From: Augochlora pura
Taxonomy: Eukaryota; Arthropoda; Insecta; Hymenoptera; Halictidae
Direction: 5' to 3'
DNA length: 64,000 nt
Assembly: GCF_028453695.1 (NCBI RefSeq)
Contig: NC_135777.1
Location: forward strand, 7,367,714 to 7,431,713
Part shown: piece after piece, positions 49,060 through 61,382 of the stretch
Layout of the letters: the number at the start of each line of letters is the position of its first letter
How positions within the stretch are numbered: position 1 is the first letter of the stretch
Program-made: the position numbers and the translations under genes
Notes under the pieces: generated by a model
Database searches by the model: none
Told to the model about the DNA's origin: nothing
Seen by the model: only the letters and a program-made list of their open reading frames with translations

Positions 49060-52053
49060 GTAAGGACAATTTAATTTCGTCCGTTTACAATCGTACAAAG
49101 AGTCGAGTCGAGTCGATTGTTATCAAGATTGTTTTTTAAATAAATATGGTGTGTTCGCATTAGGTTAGTACACTAAGAGCTATTACGTATCACTCGAATT
49201 TTCATACTCAAAGTTTTACTAAACAAAAAATCAGATGCAAAGTTCAACTGTCACGTGTTGCAATAAATCGATCATACTGTAAATTGTAATGCGCCTTTTA
49301 CTCCATAAATGTTAAAATCCGTTTTCACTTTCGCAGCGGATCACAACGGCTCGATAAACGACGTCCGAGCATCAGAGTCAAGCTCTGTCATGCGGAAATC
49401 ATAAGCACGTTCCACGATGAAGCAATTAAGAAAGGCTTGCATTTCCATAAAAAGTGTTCGAACCGACGGCGTTTCTCTCGTTAGAATGGTCATGAATAAA
49501 AGAGCGTCGCGAGCCGTAACTGGAGTATCCGCGGATGAACTTAGCTGTTCCCTGACTTTCTTGTAACGGGCGAACGTCTGTCCGCGAACGGAAAAGCGTG
49601 CGCGCGTTCGAGAAGATTAGATAGCTCGCTGGAAACGCGTCGACCGGTACGCGACCGTTGCAAATTGGAAACGATGGCTGGTTGAAATTTTTCGAAGCAG
49701 TGGTCTTCACCGTTACAGAAATCTCTCCACGGAGCGCGGTCGATGGAAGCGGTCGTCCCCCGGCGATTCGAGGCGTTGCAAAACCGATCGAACGAAATGG
49801 AAAAAGGAATGCGGTTGTCTGGTTTAGTCGAAAAGTCACGGTGCTTCCGGTTTCGACGTGGCTCCCTCGTTTATCGCGAGCAACGACGGAAAAAATTATA
49901 TGGACGAGTAACGAGATGCCTTTCCGAGAATCGGAGGGGTTCTTCTTGCGTCTCGACGAGATGCAACGGAACGGTGCCAAGTGCGGAATCGTTCGTTTCC
50001 CTGAGCAAAAAGCTTTTTAAATGAGCACGTCGCCGGGTTCGCCGCCGCAGCGCGGAGAACTCTCGGCCGTAATTTTGCGCGTGACCGGAATCTGCTGTTA
50101 CTTACGATAACGAGAGGGATTTTCGTTGTAAAAAGCGACCGATCGTCGGACAATCGCGCATTCAATCACGATCATTAGCGATTGTCAGCTTTAAAGACTT
50201 TATCCGACAGTTTTTTTTTTGTTCACCAGTCTATTTCATCGAAATCGAAAGCTAATGGAATACCATTAAACTAGCGCGAAACTAAACGGCCGAAGGAATC
50301 GCTCGGTGGACAACGATAGAGACGAATTATGCAATACATAAATAATTTGCTCGTTACGCGGGTGATCGCTTTATTTTTGCGGAGAAAAATGGTTGCGCGA
50401 TTTATTTGGTTCTGTTCAAATCCGACGGCGACGTTTTATGGTACTATTTATTATTTTTACGGTTACAAAGAAATGTCGACGATACACACTCGAGTCATTT
50501 ACAACAGAAATAAACTACCGTCTCGTATCAAGTAACTTTATCCTATAATTTGCCACGTAAAACAGAGTCTCGCGTAGAAAAAAAAAGCGTCGTGCAAATT
50601 GAGAGACTTTCATTCGACTCGAAACGATAGCAATCGTCGTGGGAAAACAAGCGTAATTCGGTTTTTCCCGGCTAAATGACAAAAATATGAATCGATCCAC
50701 GGTTCTGCCTCTCCGTTTTTGCGTTCGTAATTCTTCCAAGCGAATAACGCGCGATACCCAGGGAAAAAAAGAAACGGGAAACAGCGTAATTCCAAAGAAA
50801 CACGTACACACGTGATCGCTCGAAACCAGTGTTCGCGATCTATCCGAGCCGATACTTTCTACACCTTTAATTTACGCTATTAAAACGATTACCGGGCAAA
50901 TTGTTACGATCGGAATCCATTTTCCCTTCTCCGTTCGCCGAGCAACGGTCTGGTACAGAGAGAGTGTATACCACGTATGATTTTCCAGCTGTTCGATTTT
51001 ATCCGGCCAATTTGCGAAAACGGTAAATACGGGGCGATCCCTTATGGCACCGGAGCCCGCGAGCTGTTGCTGCTGCTGCTCTAGACCTTTCACATTCCTA
51101 GTAGCACAGTGTCATAAGAGACAACGCGCATTCTCGGATGCCAATATGGTCAAGGAGAACGGTACACCGTATCGTGCACCATCGCAATTATCCGCAGCCG
51201 TTTGTCTGTAAATTCAGCTCCACGCTCAACCCGCCGCTACCTGCGAATCTAACCTATAGAAATTATGGTTCGCCCTATCGTCGACGCGACGCGTTCGGCG
51301 ACAACATATTTGACATGCTGATCGCGCGGTGGTCGCGGCGCATTGGCGTAGCCCAAATTGTTTAACATGCTCTCGGCCACCGCCGTTTGTTGTGGTGAAA
51401 GTAAATAATTTTGGCAACGCGGCGCAGCATTCGTTCCGTGTAACACGCGGATGAAATTGAAGCTGTGAGTTCTACGAATGTTATCTGGAACTTCGTTTAA
51501 TTTGATTTCAACAAATAAATTTATTTTTAATATTTTATTAAAAGGAATTCAGTAATTGCAGGAGATTTATAATTGAGAAGAATTACGAGCAGAGCCTGTG
51601 AAACAACACAGAATAATTGTTAAATTGAAAACGTCTGTCATGTGAAACAGTGTTTCTAAAGGTAAAATTGTTTAAAAAATCAAATCAAATTTGTGCTGTG
51701 AAAGCTTTTCAGTGAAGCAAAAATTGGCTTAAAAGCACGGAAATAGTCGCATGTACCGTACGTTCCGAAAGTAGTGAAAAGAGTTCGATTATATATTACA
51801 AAAATCTTAAAAATAATAAAAGTATAATTCAAAAAGTTAATCCAAAAAGTTAATCCAAAAAAAATAAATTTTCTGTAAATGAAATTGAGGTATTAACCGC
51901 ATATTTTTCATTATCTCTGAATATTTTATATTAATGCTCCCCAATAGTATTTTTCGTCCCTGCTTTATCACGAAAAAGCAACAATTTTTTCTCCTGTATT
52001 ATCAGTCGATTTTAAAAGAACACGTATTAATATATGGATTTTTTGTGTTACAG
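49060..52053 (+). other. Intron within EC1
   Basis: 3.0-kb phase-0 intron, GTAAGG to TTTTGTGTTACAG. It contains a CG-rich middle part (49330-51470) with several overlapping open frames on both strands and a short CTG run at about 51066. None resembles a protein. A weak poly-A-rich block lies at about 51780-51870. Confidence 0.65.
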
Positions 52054-52176
52054 TTAAGCTGTACCGTGAAGCAGACCAACAAGAAGCGAACGATACCAGT
52101 GATCGTGCGCGTGTCGGATATAAACGATAACGCGCCGATATTCATTAACACGCCGTACGAAACGACGGTGCCAGAG
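52054..52176 (+). CDS. Cad99C: Cad99C/protocadherin-15-like, end of EC1, linker and start of EC2
   Basis: 123-bp phase-0 exon between GTGTTACAG and CCAGAG/GTGAGC. It reads LSCTVKQTNKKRTIPVIVRV, then SDINDNAPIFINTPYETTVP and E. V.V.D.NDNAP.F is the textbook inter-repeat calcium-binding linker of cadherins, and Y.TTVPE starts the next repeat. The Cys at position 3 is the expected partner of the EC1 N-terminal Cys (exon at 46648), a disulfide known from PCDH15 and unusual among cadherins. Translation would run into intron stops if the donor were ignored, which confirms the exon end. Confidence 0.92.
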
Positions 52177-53260
52177 GTGAGCCACCATAAAGTATCCTAT
52201 TCTCTCGAGTATAAGGAAGCGGTAACCGAATATTGTAATTACCCAGAAAACGGGCTGTTACAGAGCCTATAGTTGATCGACTGCTAAGTCTGCGGCGAAT
52301 CAAAATGATCGTTTCGGATTTCAATTAACTTTTTTTTAATTTTAAAGAAAGCACTAGGAGATAATATTAATGCTTTGTGCATTATAGGTTCAGAAAACTA
52401 TTTTGCAACTAGGGTAGATATTTACGCTGCAATAAATTCAAGCTATAGCGTTAGTTAATATGACAATTTGATGTTTCTTTACAAATTGAAGAATCGTTTC
52501 GAGAATCTCCAAATTATTTACCAAGTACATCATTTTATTAATCCTAATAAATAGTATTTCTAATAATTGGTAGAAATTTAGAAATACGAAACACCGTTTG
52601 AAATAATAATTTTCAGTGTATCCGAAAAAATACTACTACAATTAATAATCTTCATAAGTAACTATTTTCAATGCGTATGCACAAATATTATGTCATATAA
52701 AAAAAGAGTATTTCACTAACTATTTGCAAATACATTTCCAAACATTTTTACCCGAGTCAGAATTTGTCACATTTATGTATCAAAATTATTGTCAAAGTTG
52801 TAAGCGCAGCGTGTCGTTGTTAGAGAAAATTGCATAGAGATATTCACAACAGTTGCCCAATCGTGAAACGCGGTTTGTCAACGTGTCGGTGTGTTCGAGC
52901 GCGAGCGAAGTCGCACGTTTCCACGGTATTTGTCATTCGAATGGTTTTTCGAATGCATTTTGCCCATTATTGGAGCGAAGCAGCGGTGGCAACTCTCTGT
53001 GCTCCGACGCAAATGGGTTCGTGCACGCGCGCGCGAGCGCGCGGTCCTGGCCGCGCAAGGTGCACGTGTGCAAGAAAGTATCCCGAAGCGGCACACGAAA
53101 GTATCGTTTCGCTGTCAAAGAGGTAACGGTTGGCACGATGCTCGCGCGGATTCTTCTTCTTTTCTACATTCGCGGACCGTTATAATAGAAATGGCGCATA
53201 TCTCGCGGGTACCGGTTGATCCAGTCAGATGCCGCGAGATACACTGGCTTCTCGTGTCGC

Positions 53261-53263
<3 letters not shown>

Positions 53264-53307
<44 letters not shown>

Positions 53308-53314
53308 TCTCTCT
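53264..53314. repeat. CT microsatellite
   Basis: About 50 bases of CT dinucleotides with a single CA interruption near 53301, inside an intron. Confidence 0.95.
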
Positions 53315-53581
53315 GTGTTTCTTTGTTTTTCTTTCTAACTGTCCCCGCTTTTCGACATCGCGTTAACACGTACTTTAATAACCTGACATTTCATTTTGTA
53401 TAATACCCGGTTATCCATGGAAAACGCTCGTAACGGTAGAGCAGACACGTCCGCAGTTATTCCATCACGCACGGACGATCTTATTGTAACACGTATGTTA
53501 CCTGATCCAAGACAGTCGACGTCGCGTTAGGTAAGTTTACGATTGCTACAATTTCCAGTCGATGCCTTCCGTCCGGCTATT

Positions 53582-53729
53582 TTAACCAGTTAACTGTGGC
53601 GCCCTCGTTTAAAAGTGCGTACAGTTTTGTGTCGGCAGAATCGAGCCACAACGAGTATACTCGTCAATACACCAAATTTTGCCATTTCTCCATGACGAGT
53701 ATACTCGTCAATCACAGTTAACTGGTTAA
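53582..53729. mobile_element. Complete TTAA-bounded palindromic short element
   Basis: 148 bp with ends TTAACCAGTTAACTGTG and CACAGTTAACTGGTTAA, perfect reverse complements that each begin and end with TTAA. Two internal palindromes ACGAGTATACTCGT (53651-53664) and GACGAGTATACTCGTC (53694-53709) flank an AAATTTTGCCATTTCTCCAT spacer. It is the reference copy for the partial ones at 11827 and 62688. It has no coding capacity and is probably mobilised by a piggyBac-type transposase in trans (inference from TTAA). Confidence 0.85.
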
Positions 53730-53748
53730 CGAGAGAGACTGGTCGTTT

Positions 53749-53764
53749 GGGGGGGGGGGGGGGG
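53749..53764. repeat. G homopolymer of 16
   Basis: Sixteen consecutive G shortly after the element at 53582-53729. It may form a quadruplex-prone or error-prone site; the length call may be inaccurate. Confidence 0.9.
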
Positions 53765-56047
53765 CAATCGTTTCGGCTTTATTGAATGTATTTATTAACC
53801 CTCGATGAACATTAAACCGGCCATGCATCGTTGGCCGCGTAAAACGGGGCAGAAATTGCTTCTGCAATGGGCAAGTTTCCACAAGACCCGGCGCGAAGTA
53901 GCTCGTTTGAATACAAATACGCTGCTCCGCGAAGTTGAACGATTACTTTGGAACTCAGAAATTGACGATCAACGAACTTCTTTCTGCAGCTTCGCCGAAC
54001 ACAAAACCGACAGCGTTTCTATCTCGATTCAATTTAAAGGATAACGACTTCGCATTCTTGAGATCAGTTCTTTTTTTTAATTTTATACGATTTTTGACAG
54101 CAAGTTACAGGTAATTAAGTTTGGAGCTGAAAAATTTAAAAGAATGTTTACTAAAAATACTTTACCTTTAAAAGTTCATTCTTTCGAAGAAATATTTTAC
54201 TTTCAAAAATAATATGCGATATAAAATAAGTATTTACTGTTTTCAATCTAAAAAATACTATGTTAAAAACTTAGTCATTTATCTGATATAAATAGCAATA
54301 ATAATTCTGTTATAATTTAATAGTAGTCGAATAGGCGACGATTAAATCCTTGTGTACAAATCACGTGTGCTGTTAACACCGTGCGCGGCACACGTCGGAA
54401 TTAGCGCGAGCGCATAGCGAAATTAATAGAAGGCCGGCATTACCTTAAAAATTGTCTAACAGGTTTCTGTAATTAAAATTTACTGTTATGTCTCTTTCGC
54501 TCGCTTCATTGAGCCGCGCGTTAAACGCGGCATCGCGAGAGGCACAGTTAGTTCCAACTGGTTGGTTCGGTTGTAAAACGACACATTTTTTCAGTGCCGT
54601 CGATCTTAGGTAATGGACTACTTTCGAGCCATCCCGTGATTGACGTGTTAGCAATTACACCTTATTACATTCGGAGAAGAAGCATGGTAATTTGCTTAAG
54701 ATTGGAAACAGCAGTTGCAAGTGAACGACGACGTCAATTGCTCGGCTTCCTTCATAGCGCGTTAAAAAACGCTGCGCTAGAAAAGTTTAAACACACTGTA
54801 CCGTGTTAAAGTTTAACGCAGTGAGGTTTAAAAAATTCAAATTATTCGACGATTTAAACAATTTCGTATATTAATCGGTGCTTCGACAAAATTCGTGCTT
54901 TAATCGATGTCTTGAAGTTTGTTGCGCAGCTCGAGCATCTTAAAATATTTTGTATTTTATATTAATTATATTATATTAACTATATAATATTACATTCAAT
55001 GTTTCAACGAATGTCCGATCTGTCGATCGTGTTTCGGTTCTCACGGAGCTCGCCGAATTAAACGTGCAATCAAACAAATCAATTTTACCGCTCCGCTCCG
55101 CCAATGCTGGAAACACAGAAACAATTTCAAAACAGCGTGTCTTACCCTTCCATTAAATGTTCTCCCCCTCGATATCACCTGGGATCGTGGAAACGGAGAA
55201 AACACTTTCGATTTCGTAGCGAGAACGCGACGTGACCTATCGGCGGCAATTCCACGGATCGCGGGCTGATTTCTTGATCGCGTATCTCGGAGAACGCCCT
55301 GTCCATGATTTCTGTTTCAGCTAATTAATCTTTGCCGGGCAACCGGTTTCTCGCACGGAAAGAAATGAAGGAAGCGGGGATCATTGTCGTCGATAATAGC
55401 CGCGGTGCCGCGCAACTAAAAATCGATCGGATTTGCTCGGAGATATGCGCTCGTAAGTTCGTATCAGCGTACGTTCTACGGTAACCGCGAACCCATTCTG
55501 GTTCTCTCTTATGAGATTATAGGTTATGATGTATAGGGTGCTCTCTGTTACTCGGTTTTACCTCTTTAATCGAGTACGTCGATGATTCGTAATATCTGTA
55601 GCACCGAGAATGATTATTTAAAGACCGTTAGGAAACTTTGATGACGACATTGATGAAATGATAATTACCTTATCTTATTTTATCAATTACTAGCTTTGCA
55701 CTTACACTGCCTAATCATTCTAATTTCTTGATATATATTTAATCGTCAACCGAATGCTCCATTTTCGGAGGACAAGAAAACGAGACATCCTACGATCGCC
55801 ATTCGAACCAGACTAGCTCGACTTCTATGAAATTTCTCGAAACGGCACGGTTTCGTGGAAGGAAGACTTCTGTGAATTATCCCGCCGTAATGCCAGCGGG
55901 GAACTGCATTTTTCGCTGACGTTCATAAGACACGGTTTAGCCACGGCATATCCAGCCGTTCCGGTCGCCACGATTTGTCGAATTATTAATCCTGAGTTGC
56001 AGGTGTGTTTGACCTCGCGGTCTTTAATTAGCGCTGGACACTAGGTA

Positions 56048-56473
56048 CACTGTCCCTCAAAAGCAGCAGAGTGTTAAGGGAAAAAGGAGGTAAACGCCAA
56101 CTTTGTAGGCAAGTCTTGCTTCTGCATTAGTTATTATTCTCCAATGAATTTATTTAGGATAAATTAATATATGAATATTAATCATTTCTTTTCGATACAT
56201 AAAATCAAGTAAAATAAAAAAGAAGTCAAATACAACTGGTACTTTATTTTAATAATTTTATTTGTATATAAAATTTGATGCTTTTGTTAACTCCATACAG
56301 ACATTTAGGTAGATGTATGAATACAATAAATAAGGATTGCATTTCTCTTGTAAAACGAAGGATTTCTAATCATTATAGCTGTAAAAGGAATCATGAGGCT
56401 GATAATGAGAATCATTATCGTACAAGTATTGCATAAAACTTGAGACGTGTTCGAATACTTTTGAAGAACAGTG
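56048..56473. mobile_element. TA-flanked non-autonomous Tc1/mariner-like element
   Basis: The left end CACTGTCCCTCAAAAG follows TA (56046-56047), and the right end, read in reverse complement, is CACTGTTCTTCAAAAGTATT before TA (56474-56475). That gives about 16 bases of imperfect terminal inverted repeat with a TA duplication, the insertion signature of Tc1/mariner elements. The 426-bp interior is AT-rich and lacks a transposase frame. The right end shares AAGTATTCG with the possible terminus at 1394. Confidence 0.5.
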
Positions 56474-58102
56474 TACCCAAAGGAGAAGGTTCATTTCGCG
56501 GACGACGGGCGCACACACTTAAGTGTCCGGACGTCGATGTTACAGAATATATATACGCGCAACGTGTTCTCTATTTGATGTTTGCATTGAATTAAGGAGC
56601 CCCGGTATTTATGTGACTCATTTAAGAAGGCTTCTCGCCGTGTAAAATAGACACGAGTGGTATGGAGAAACTGCCAAGAGCGTGCGCGCGCGCGCGGTAT
56701 AATTAGTACCGGTAATTATTTGTATAATTGTGATTGAGTTAAGAAATACCGGTTGATATAGCCCCGCGAACGAGAAAGCGAAGTCGAAGAACCGTGGTTA
56801 AATCGAAGCGAAGGAAACCGATGAGTGAACGGCCATGTTGCGAAGGCTGGAACGCTTGCGGCGATGGAACTATCCGACATTTAATGCGAAAAGTTCGTTC
56901 CGATACAACGAACTATATGTATACATACACACAATTGGTGTTTGGATAGAAAAGTTTGAGAATCTCGTATTTTTAGGTTAAGGTTAAAATGTTTTATAAA
57001 AATGCTAATATCACATTTTTAAGTAATTGAAGTTCATTTTGATGAATTAAAAATTATCTAGTAAATCAAGTATGTGTAGGTTATTCATTTTTATTTTGAT
57101 ATTTTTAATAAACCGATTGCGGTTAAATTACCATTTTTATATATTTCTTTGCTCCAATTAAAATGTTATCAGTTTTCTAGTTGCATTAAATTGTTATTAG
57201 TGAACATAGAAACTGCATATAATAATCTTGACAATATATTATAATTATTATTTTATTTATTTATTTTGTTACACGACTTTACTATTACTATTAAACTCTA
57301 TTTGCATTTCTATATTTCTGAGTTCCTTCTGTATTAACGTTAAATAATATGGCGGCAGTAGAGGATTATTTACGCCCCCTTCGTTCCTTTTAAAATATAA
57401 AAAGCGATTTCTGAATATACGATAACAAATTGTAGCACAGTTGTCCGGCGTTACAACTGTTCCGTGCTTGCCATGTTTTCGCATTACTCCCCATTGTATC
57501 GCATAATGACGTAATTAATAGCGTGGCTGCGTTCTAATGATGAACGAACGATGACGTTAATCTTACGTAATCGGTATAATCAGTGACGTTATTATAACGG
57601 AACGAAGTATATAGGATAAATAAAATGGATTGAAAGAAGTGCTTCATTTTAGACAAATCAGATTTAAAGAATTTGAATAGAAACCAACAATGATATTAGA
57701 GCTTGTTAATTTATTCTTTTTCTTCCTTTACCAAGTATTCGTTAAATGCTGGAAAATCACAGATTACTTTATTTATTTATCCATTAAAATTATCAACAGG
57801 AAAGATCATTTTATATAACAGTTCTTTGATTTATATACATTTACTAATAATTTAAAGATAATTGATAAAATTGACAAATAATTTGTCAACGATTTAACAA
57901 TTATGTCTATATACCACACCTGTAGAGAATCGGCATTGTTTACCCTCAAATGAAACGAGAAAAGGCTTTTATACAACTTCCGTAATTATACAAGTATTTA
58001 AATGAAAGCTACGAACAATGAAGAGAAAACTCGTTTGTTTGAAATAATGCAACGTCTTCTTTAGCAAGGAATTCTGTGAAATACGTTTGTTCTCTGTTGC
58101 AG

Positions 58103-58366
58103 CTAACACCGGTCGGTTCCACAATCTTCAAAAACATCGACGCCGTGGACGCCGACGCCGGTGTAAACGGCATCGTCGAGTATTCGATCGCCCCCGGTGA
58201 CGGGACTGGGATCGGCAACAATGACGGTGTCGGTCGAAATAGAATCACAACCGCCGATGGATACGGTTATTTCAGCATCAACTTGCCTCATCAAGGCCAA
58301 GTTACTGTTAACCGTACCCTCGACTTCGAAAGAACGCAGCGATACCTCGTCACCATTTTGGCATCG
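58103..58366 (+). CDS. Cad99C: Cad99C/protocadherin-15-like, main part of cadherin repeat EC2
   Basis: 264-bp phase-0 exon between CTCTGTTGCAG and GCATCG/GTAAGT. It starts LTPVGSTIFKNIDAVDADAG, a close match to the ELTPVGTTIF start of EC2 in PCDH15. D.VDADAGVNG.VEYSI is the cadherin DxDxGxNGxVxY calcium motif. A Gly/Asn/Asp-rich insertion (GTGIGNNDGVGRNR) follows, then YFSINLPHQGQVTVNRTLDF and ERTQRYLVTILAS, with the LDFE calcium site and a potential N-glycosylation site NRT. The next exon should continue with the EC2 end and the DxDD linker; it was not found before the window ends. The insertion length differs from vertebrates and may be lineage-specific. Confidence 0.92.
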
Positions 58367-61259
58367 GTAAGTAGTCGCATTTTATTGCATCGGCGAACAA
58401 ATTCGTAGAATTTTTCTTATATAATTCTTTTTTGTATATTCGCGGAAAAATTAACAAAGTGGATAAGCTGTTCGAAAGATCTCTTTCAGCTCTATAAAAC
58501 TGTTATGGTCGCCTTTTCGAATTATTTTTATTTTTCGAATAATTTGATTTTCTGGAATTTTTAAAGTTAGAAATGGAATATCCAGGAAGCGAAAGTCAAC
58601 ATTTTCGAATGTCTGCAATTGGCTAATACTACTTCAAAATTACAACCCCCTAGACCAAGGGGTTATTAAAAATTTTAAAAATTTGTTTAGAAAAGTGGTC
58701 GTAAAAGAACATCTTTATCATCATCTTACAAGCAGTAATAATTCGGTCGCCGACCATGACAAGCATTTCAGAAGAAAATACCCGAGGTGTAAACGTTTCC
58801 TCGATGTCAGAACAAACGTTGTTTCCTGATCCTCGACGCAGATGATAAATATCCTCCGAATGATAAAATTCACTCGGGACACATTTAGACGACGCGGCGT
58901 AAATAATTCAGCATTGAGAAATGCGTCGTTTGATTAAATCGATTGACGTAACGGAGTATACATATACGGCCGCGCAATATATCTGAAGTAAAAAGCATCC
59001 TTTTCGTATGAAGGTCGGTTAAACCGAAGCCTGACTCTGCCTGGAAAAATAAACGCGATGGGCTGTAACATATGGCCTGACAAAGCATCGTGGAATAACT
59101 ATTACTTATCGTTGATTCGATGAGAAAAATCCACACGATTTTACTGTGTGACACGTGACCATCCTGATATCATTATCACGATTCTACAATTTATCACTGT
59201 GCCGGCGCCGATTACGCTTAACGGTACACACGCGTGTATTGAACTCGCGCCATTCAAAAGCTGTATTCGTCTTGTAAACTCAAACTAAACGCCGTGCATG
59301 AGAAAACAGCCTTAATGTTAAACGAAAGAGCGCCAGTGTTGCAAGTCGCTAAGTGTGTAAACTGAAGTCCGTGTACACTGCACTCGAAAAACTGTCGTGC
59401 ACTCTAGGAATTGAAAATATAGTGTCGCTCGAGTGAATAGGTATAGTCGAAGTAAACTTTGCGAATCCAATATATTTATTTTCTAGAATAATAATGTCCA
59501 ATGGAAAATTGAAGATTTCTCGAAAACGAAAAAATGCAACACTTTTATATTAATTCCCTGATAAGGTACTACCACGGCTCGTGTACTCGATTTTTCTCAG
59601 ATTTTTTTCTGGCCTGCAACATTGTCAAAAAACAAATGATATACTTCGGAACCGTTTCTTGGCCAATTTCGAAATTCTAGTTTCCCAAGTTTGATTTACC
59701 TTCGCCCATCGATGCCAAATCTTCGCAATTGCAAAAGTGTTGAAAAATGTGGAAATTTCAATGTGGATTTCATTTAGCTTCGCAAAAGTTCGCGCGAATC
59801 GAAGCAGTCGCATTATATGCAAATAGGTGGTCCGACCTGGATACGAGTGGTGCGGCTGGACGCGATCCACCGCGTTTTATCCGCTCGTATTTTCCGCCCT
59901 TACCTTAGACGCTATTTGTCCATGGAAATCTGGCCGATATCCAATCGGGTTCGTAAACCGATCCGTTTTTCCTGGAATGGTTTCTTTATGCATATGTATG
60001 CATCCGTCGCGTATCTACACGCGTTACAGGTTTACTAGGCGACAGCGATCGAAAGAAACGGTCGCGGAGTCGCGGGATGCTTGTTACTTGGGGTACGTCA
60101 TTGTTGGAATGTTTATACGCGTTACACGATCGTAAACATGCCGGCTTAACGCTTCGGTCCTGTTTAACACGTTCGGACGAAGTGGTAGTACAGAATTCCA
60201 CGAAATCAATAACGCACGTTTTTTGGAGACGTTGCACGGCTATTTAAAATGGATGTCTGAGATTGCTCGAAACAATATTTCAATTTGACTCCACACTTTG
60301 GTCATTTAACATTTTTACTAAAAATTCATATATTATATATAATTAGTAATTATTGCATATTTAATAATGAAACAGACTTATTCTTTTAGTATTTTAATAC
60401 CTATTTATTAATGATACCATTTAGACTACACTGTACGTATTTAGGAAAGCGTAATAAATAAATATAATCATAGGTTGATAAAATGTTTGAGCTAACTTTA
60501 AAATGAAATTTCAGAAAAACTTGCAAAAACAAGTATTTCGTTTCTACAGAAATTGAATCTGTCGCATGACTGTATATTGCCATGCGCGGACAGCTTTTCG
60601 TACGGTAAAAAGGGTTAAAATATTGGATCAAAAGTCTGGTTCGTTAAAAAGTCAACAAATTTTTTATGAAAATTGACATTTTCCGACAAAAGAATTCAAA
60701 AAAAATTTTGTAAATCTCTGAGAGATTATGTGTACGAATGCTGAAAATTTCATTGAAATCGGTTGACACGTTGTTACGAGCTCTAAACAATTAAAGATTA
60801 ATATTCTGAATGTGTGTTTTCGATATTATACTACATTATCGATCCGGCTCGAATTTAATGGAACAATGCGCAATGGTTCGAACGCAGACTTTTAGTGATA
60901 TCGTAAACTATTCATCAGAGAAGAGAGTATAATAACCGTTCCGCGGATTTTCTACGGAAACATCGCGTGCGGTTATTTAAAATTCGCCGGATAATAGATT
61001 TAACAAAGTTTGCCGCGCTTTTTCGATAAAGATCCGCCGTCCATTGATTTGCATAATAGATAGCGCGGCGCGCGCAGGCCTCGTCCGCAACATAAATGCA
61101 GCGTAAACAGAATTTTTAAATACCGAATATTGCCGACCAATGACTGCCGACGTGACAGCAAAATAAAAAACTATAATAAATAATTTTCAAAAAGTGATCA
61201 TTCACATTATCTTACTAGATATTTGATTATTATATATAATATTTTATTTTCCAATATTC

Positions 61260-61382
61260 GTAAATTTCGCACGCTTTAGGATGATTCTAAAACAATTAAC
61301 AAGAAAACTGCACTCAGTATAATTGATAAAACGCATAACAAAATTTATTTTCCAAATATATCGACGCAGCTAAGAGGTTAAC
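61260..61382 (+). repeat. Dispersed AT-rich repeat, copy 2
   Basis: Partner of 38288-38398 in the same orientation, sharing TTTAGGATGATTCTAAAA (one difference), ACAAAATTTAT and GACGCAGCT. It ends in AAGAGGTTAAC, so a TTAA-inserting element is possible, but its left end is not visible. Confidence 0.5.

Larger units (their letters stand above)
52177..58102 (+). other. Intron between the linker and EC2 exons
   Basis: 5.9-kb phase-0 intron, GTGAGC to TCTCTGTTGCAG. It holds a CT microsatellite (53264-53314), a complete TTAA-bounded palindromic element (53582-53729), a run of 16 G (53749-53764) and a TA-flanked Tc1/mariner-like element (56048-56473). A CG alternation lies at about 56684-56697. No alternative coding exon was recognised. 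Confidence 0.7.

Noticed and set aside
49426..49980. 184-codon open frame on the minus strand inside the cadherin intron
   Set aside because: No domain or codon signature; overlapping frames exist on + (49658-50024). Treated as chance in CG-rich intron.
52891..53403. 170-codon open frame on + in an intron
   Set aside because: Its C-terminal part is the CT microsatellite translated as Ser-Leu repeats; no homology.
60870..60890. GGTTCGAA resembling a tRNA B box
   Set aside because: No A box, acceptor stem or anticodon arm at the right distance.
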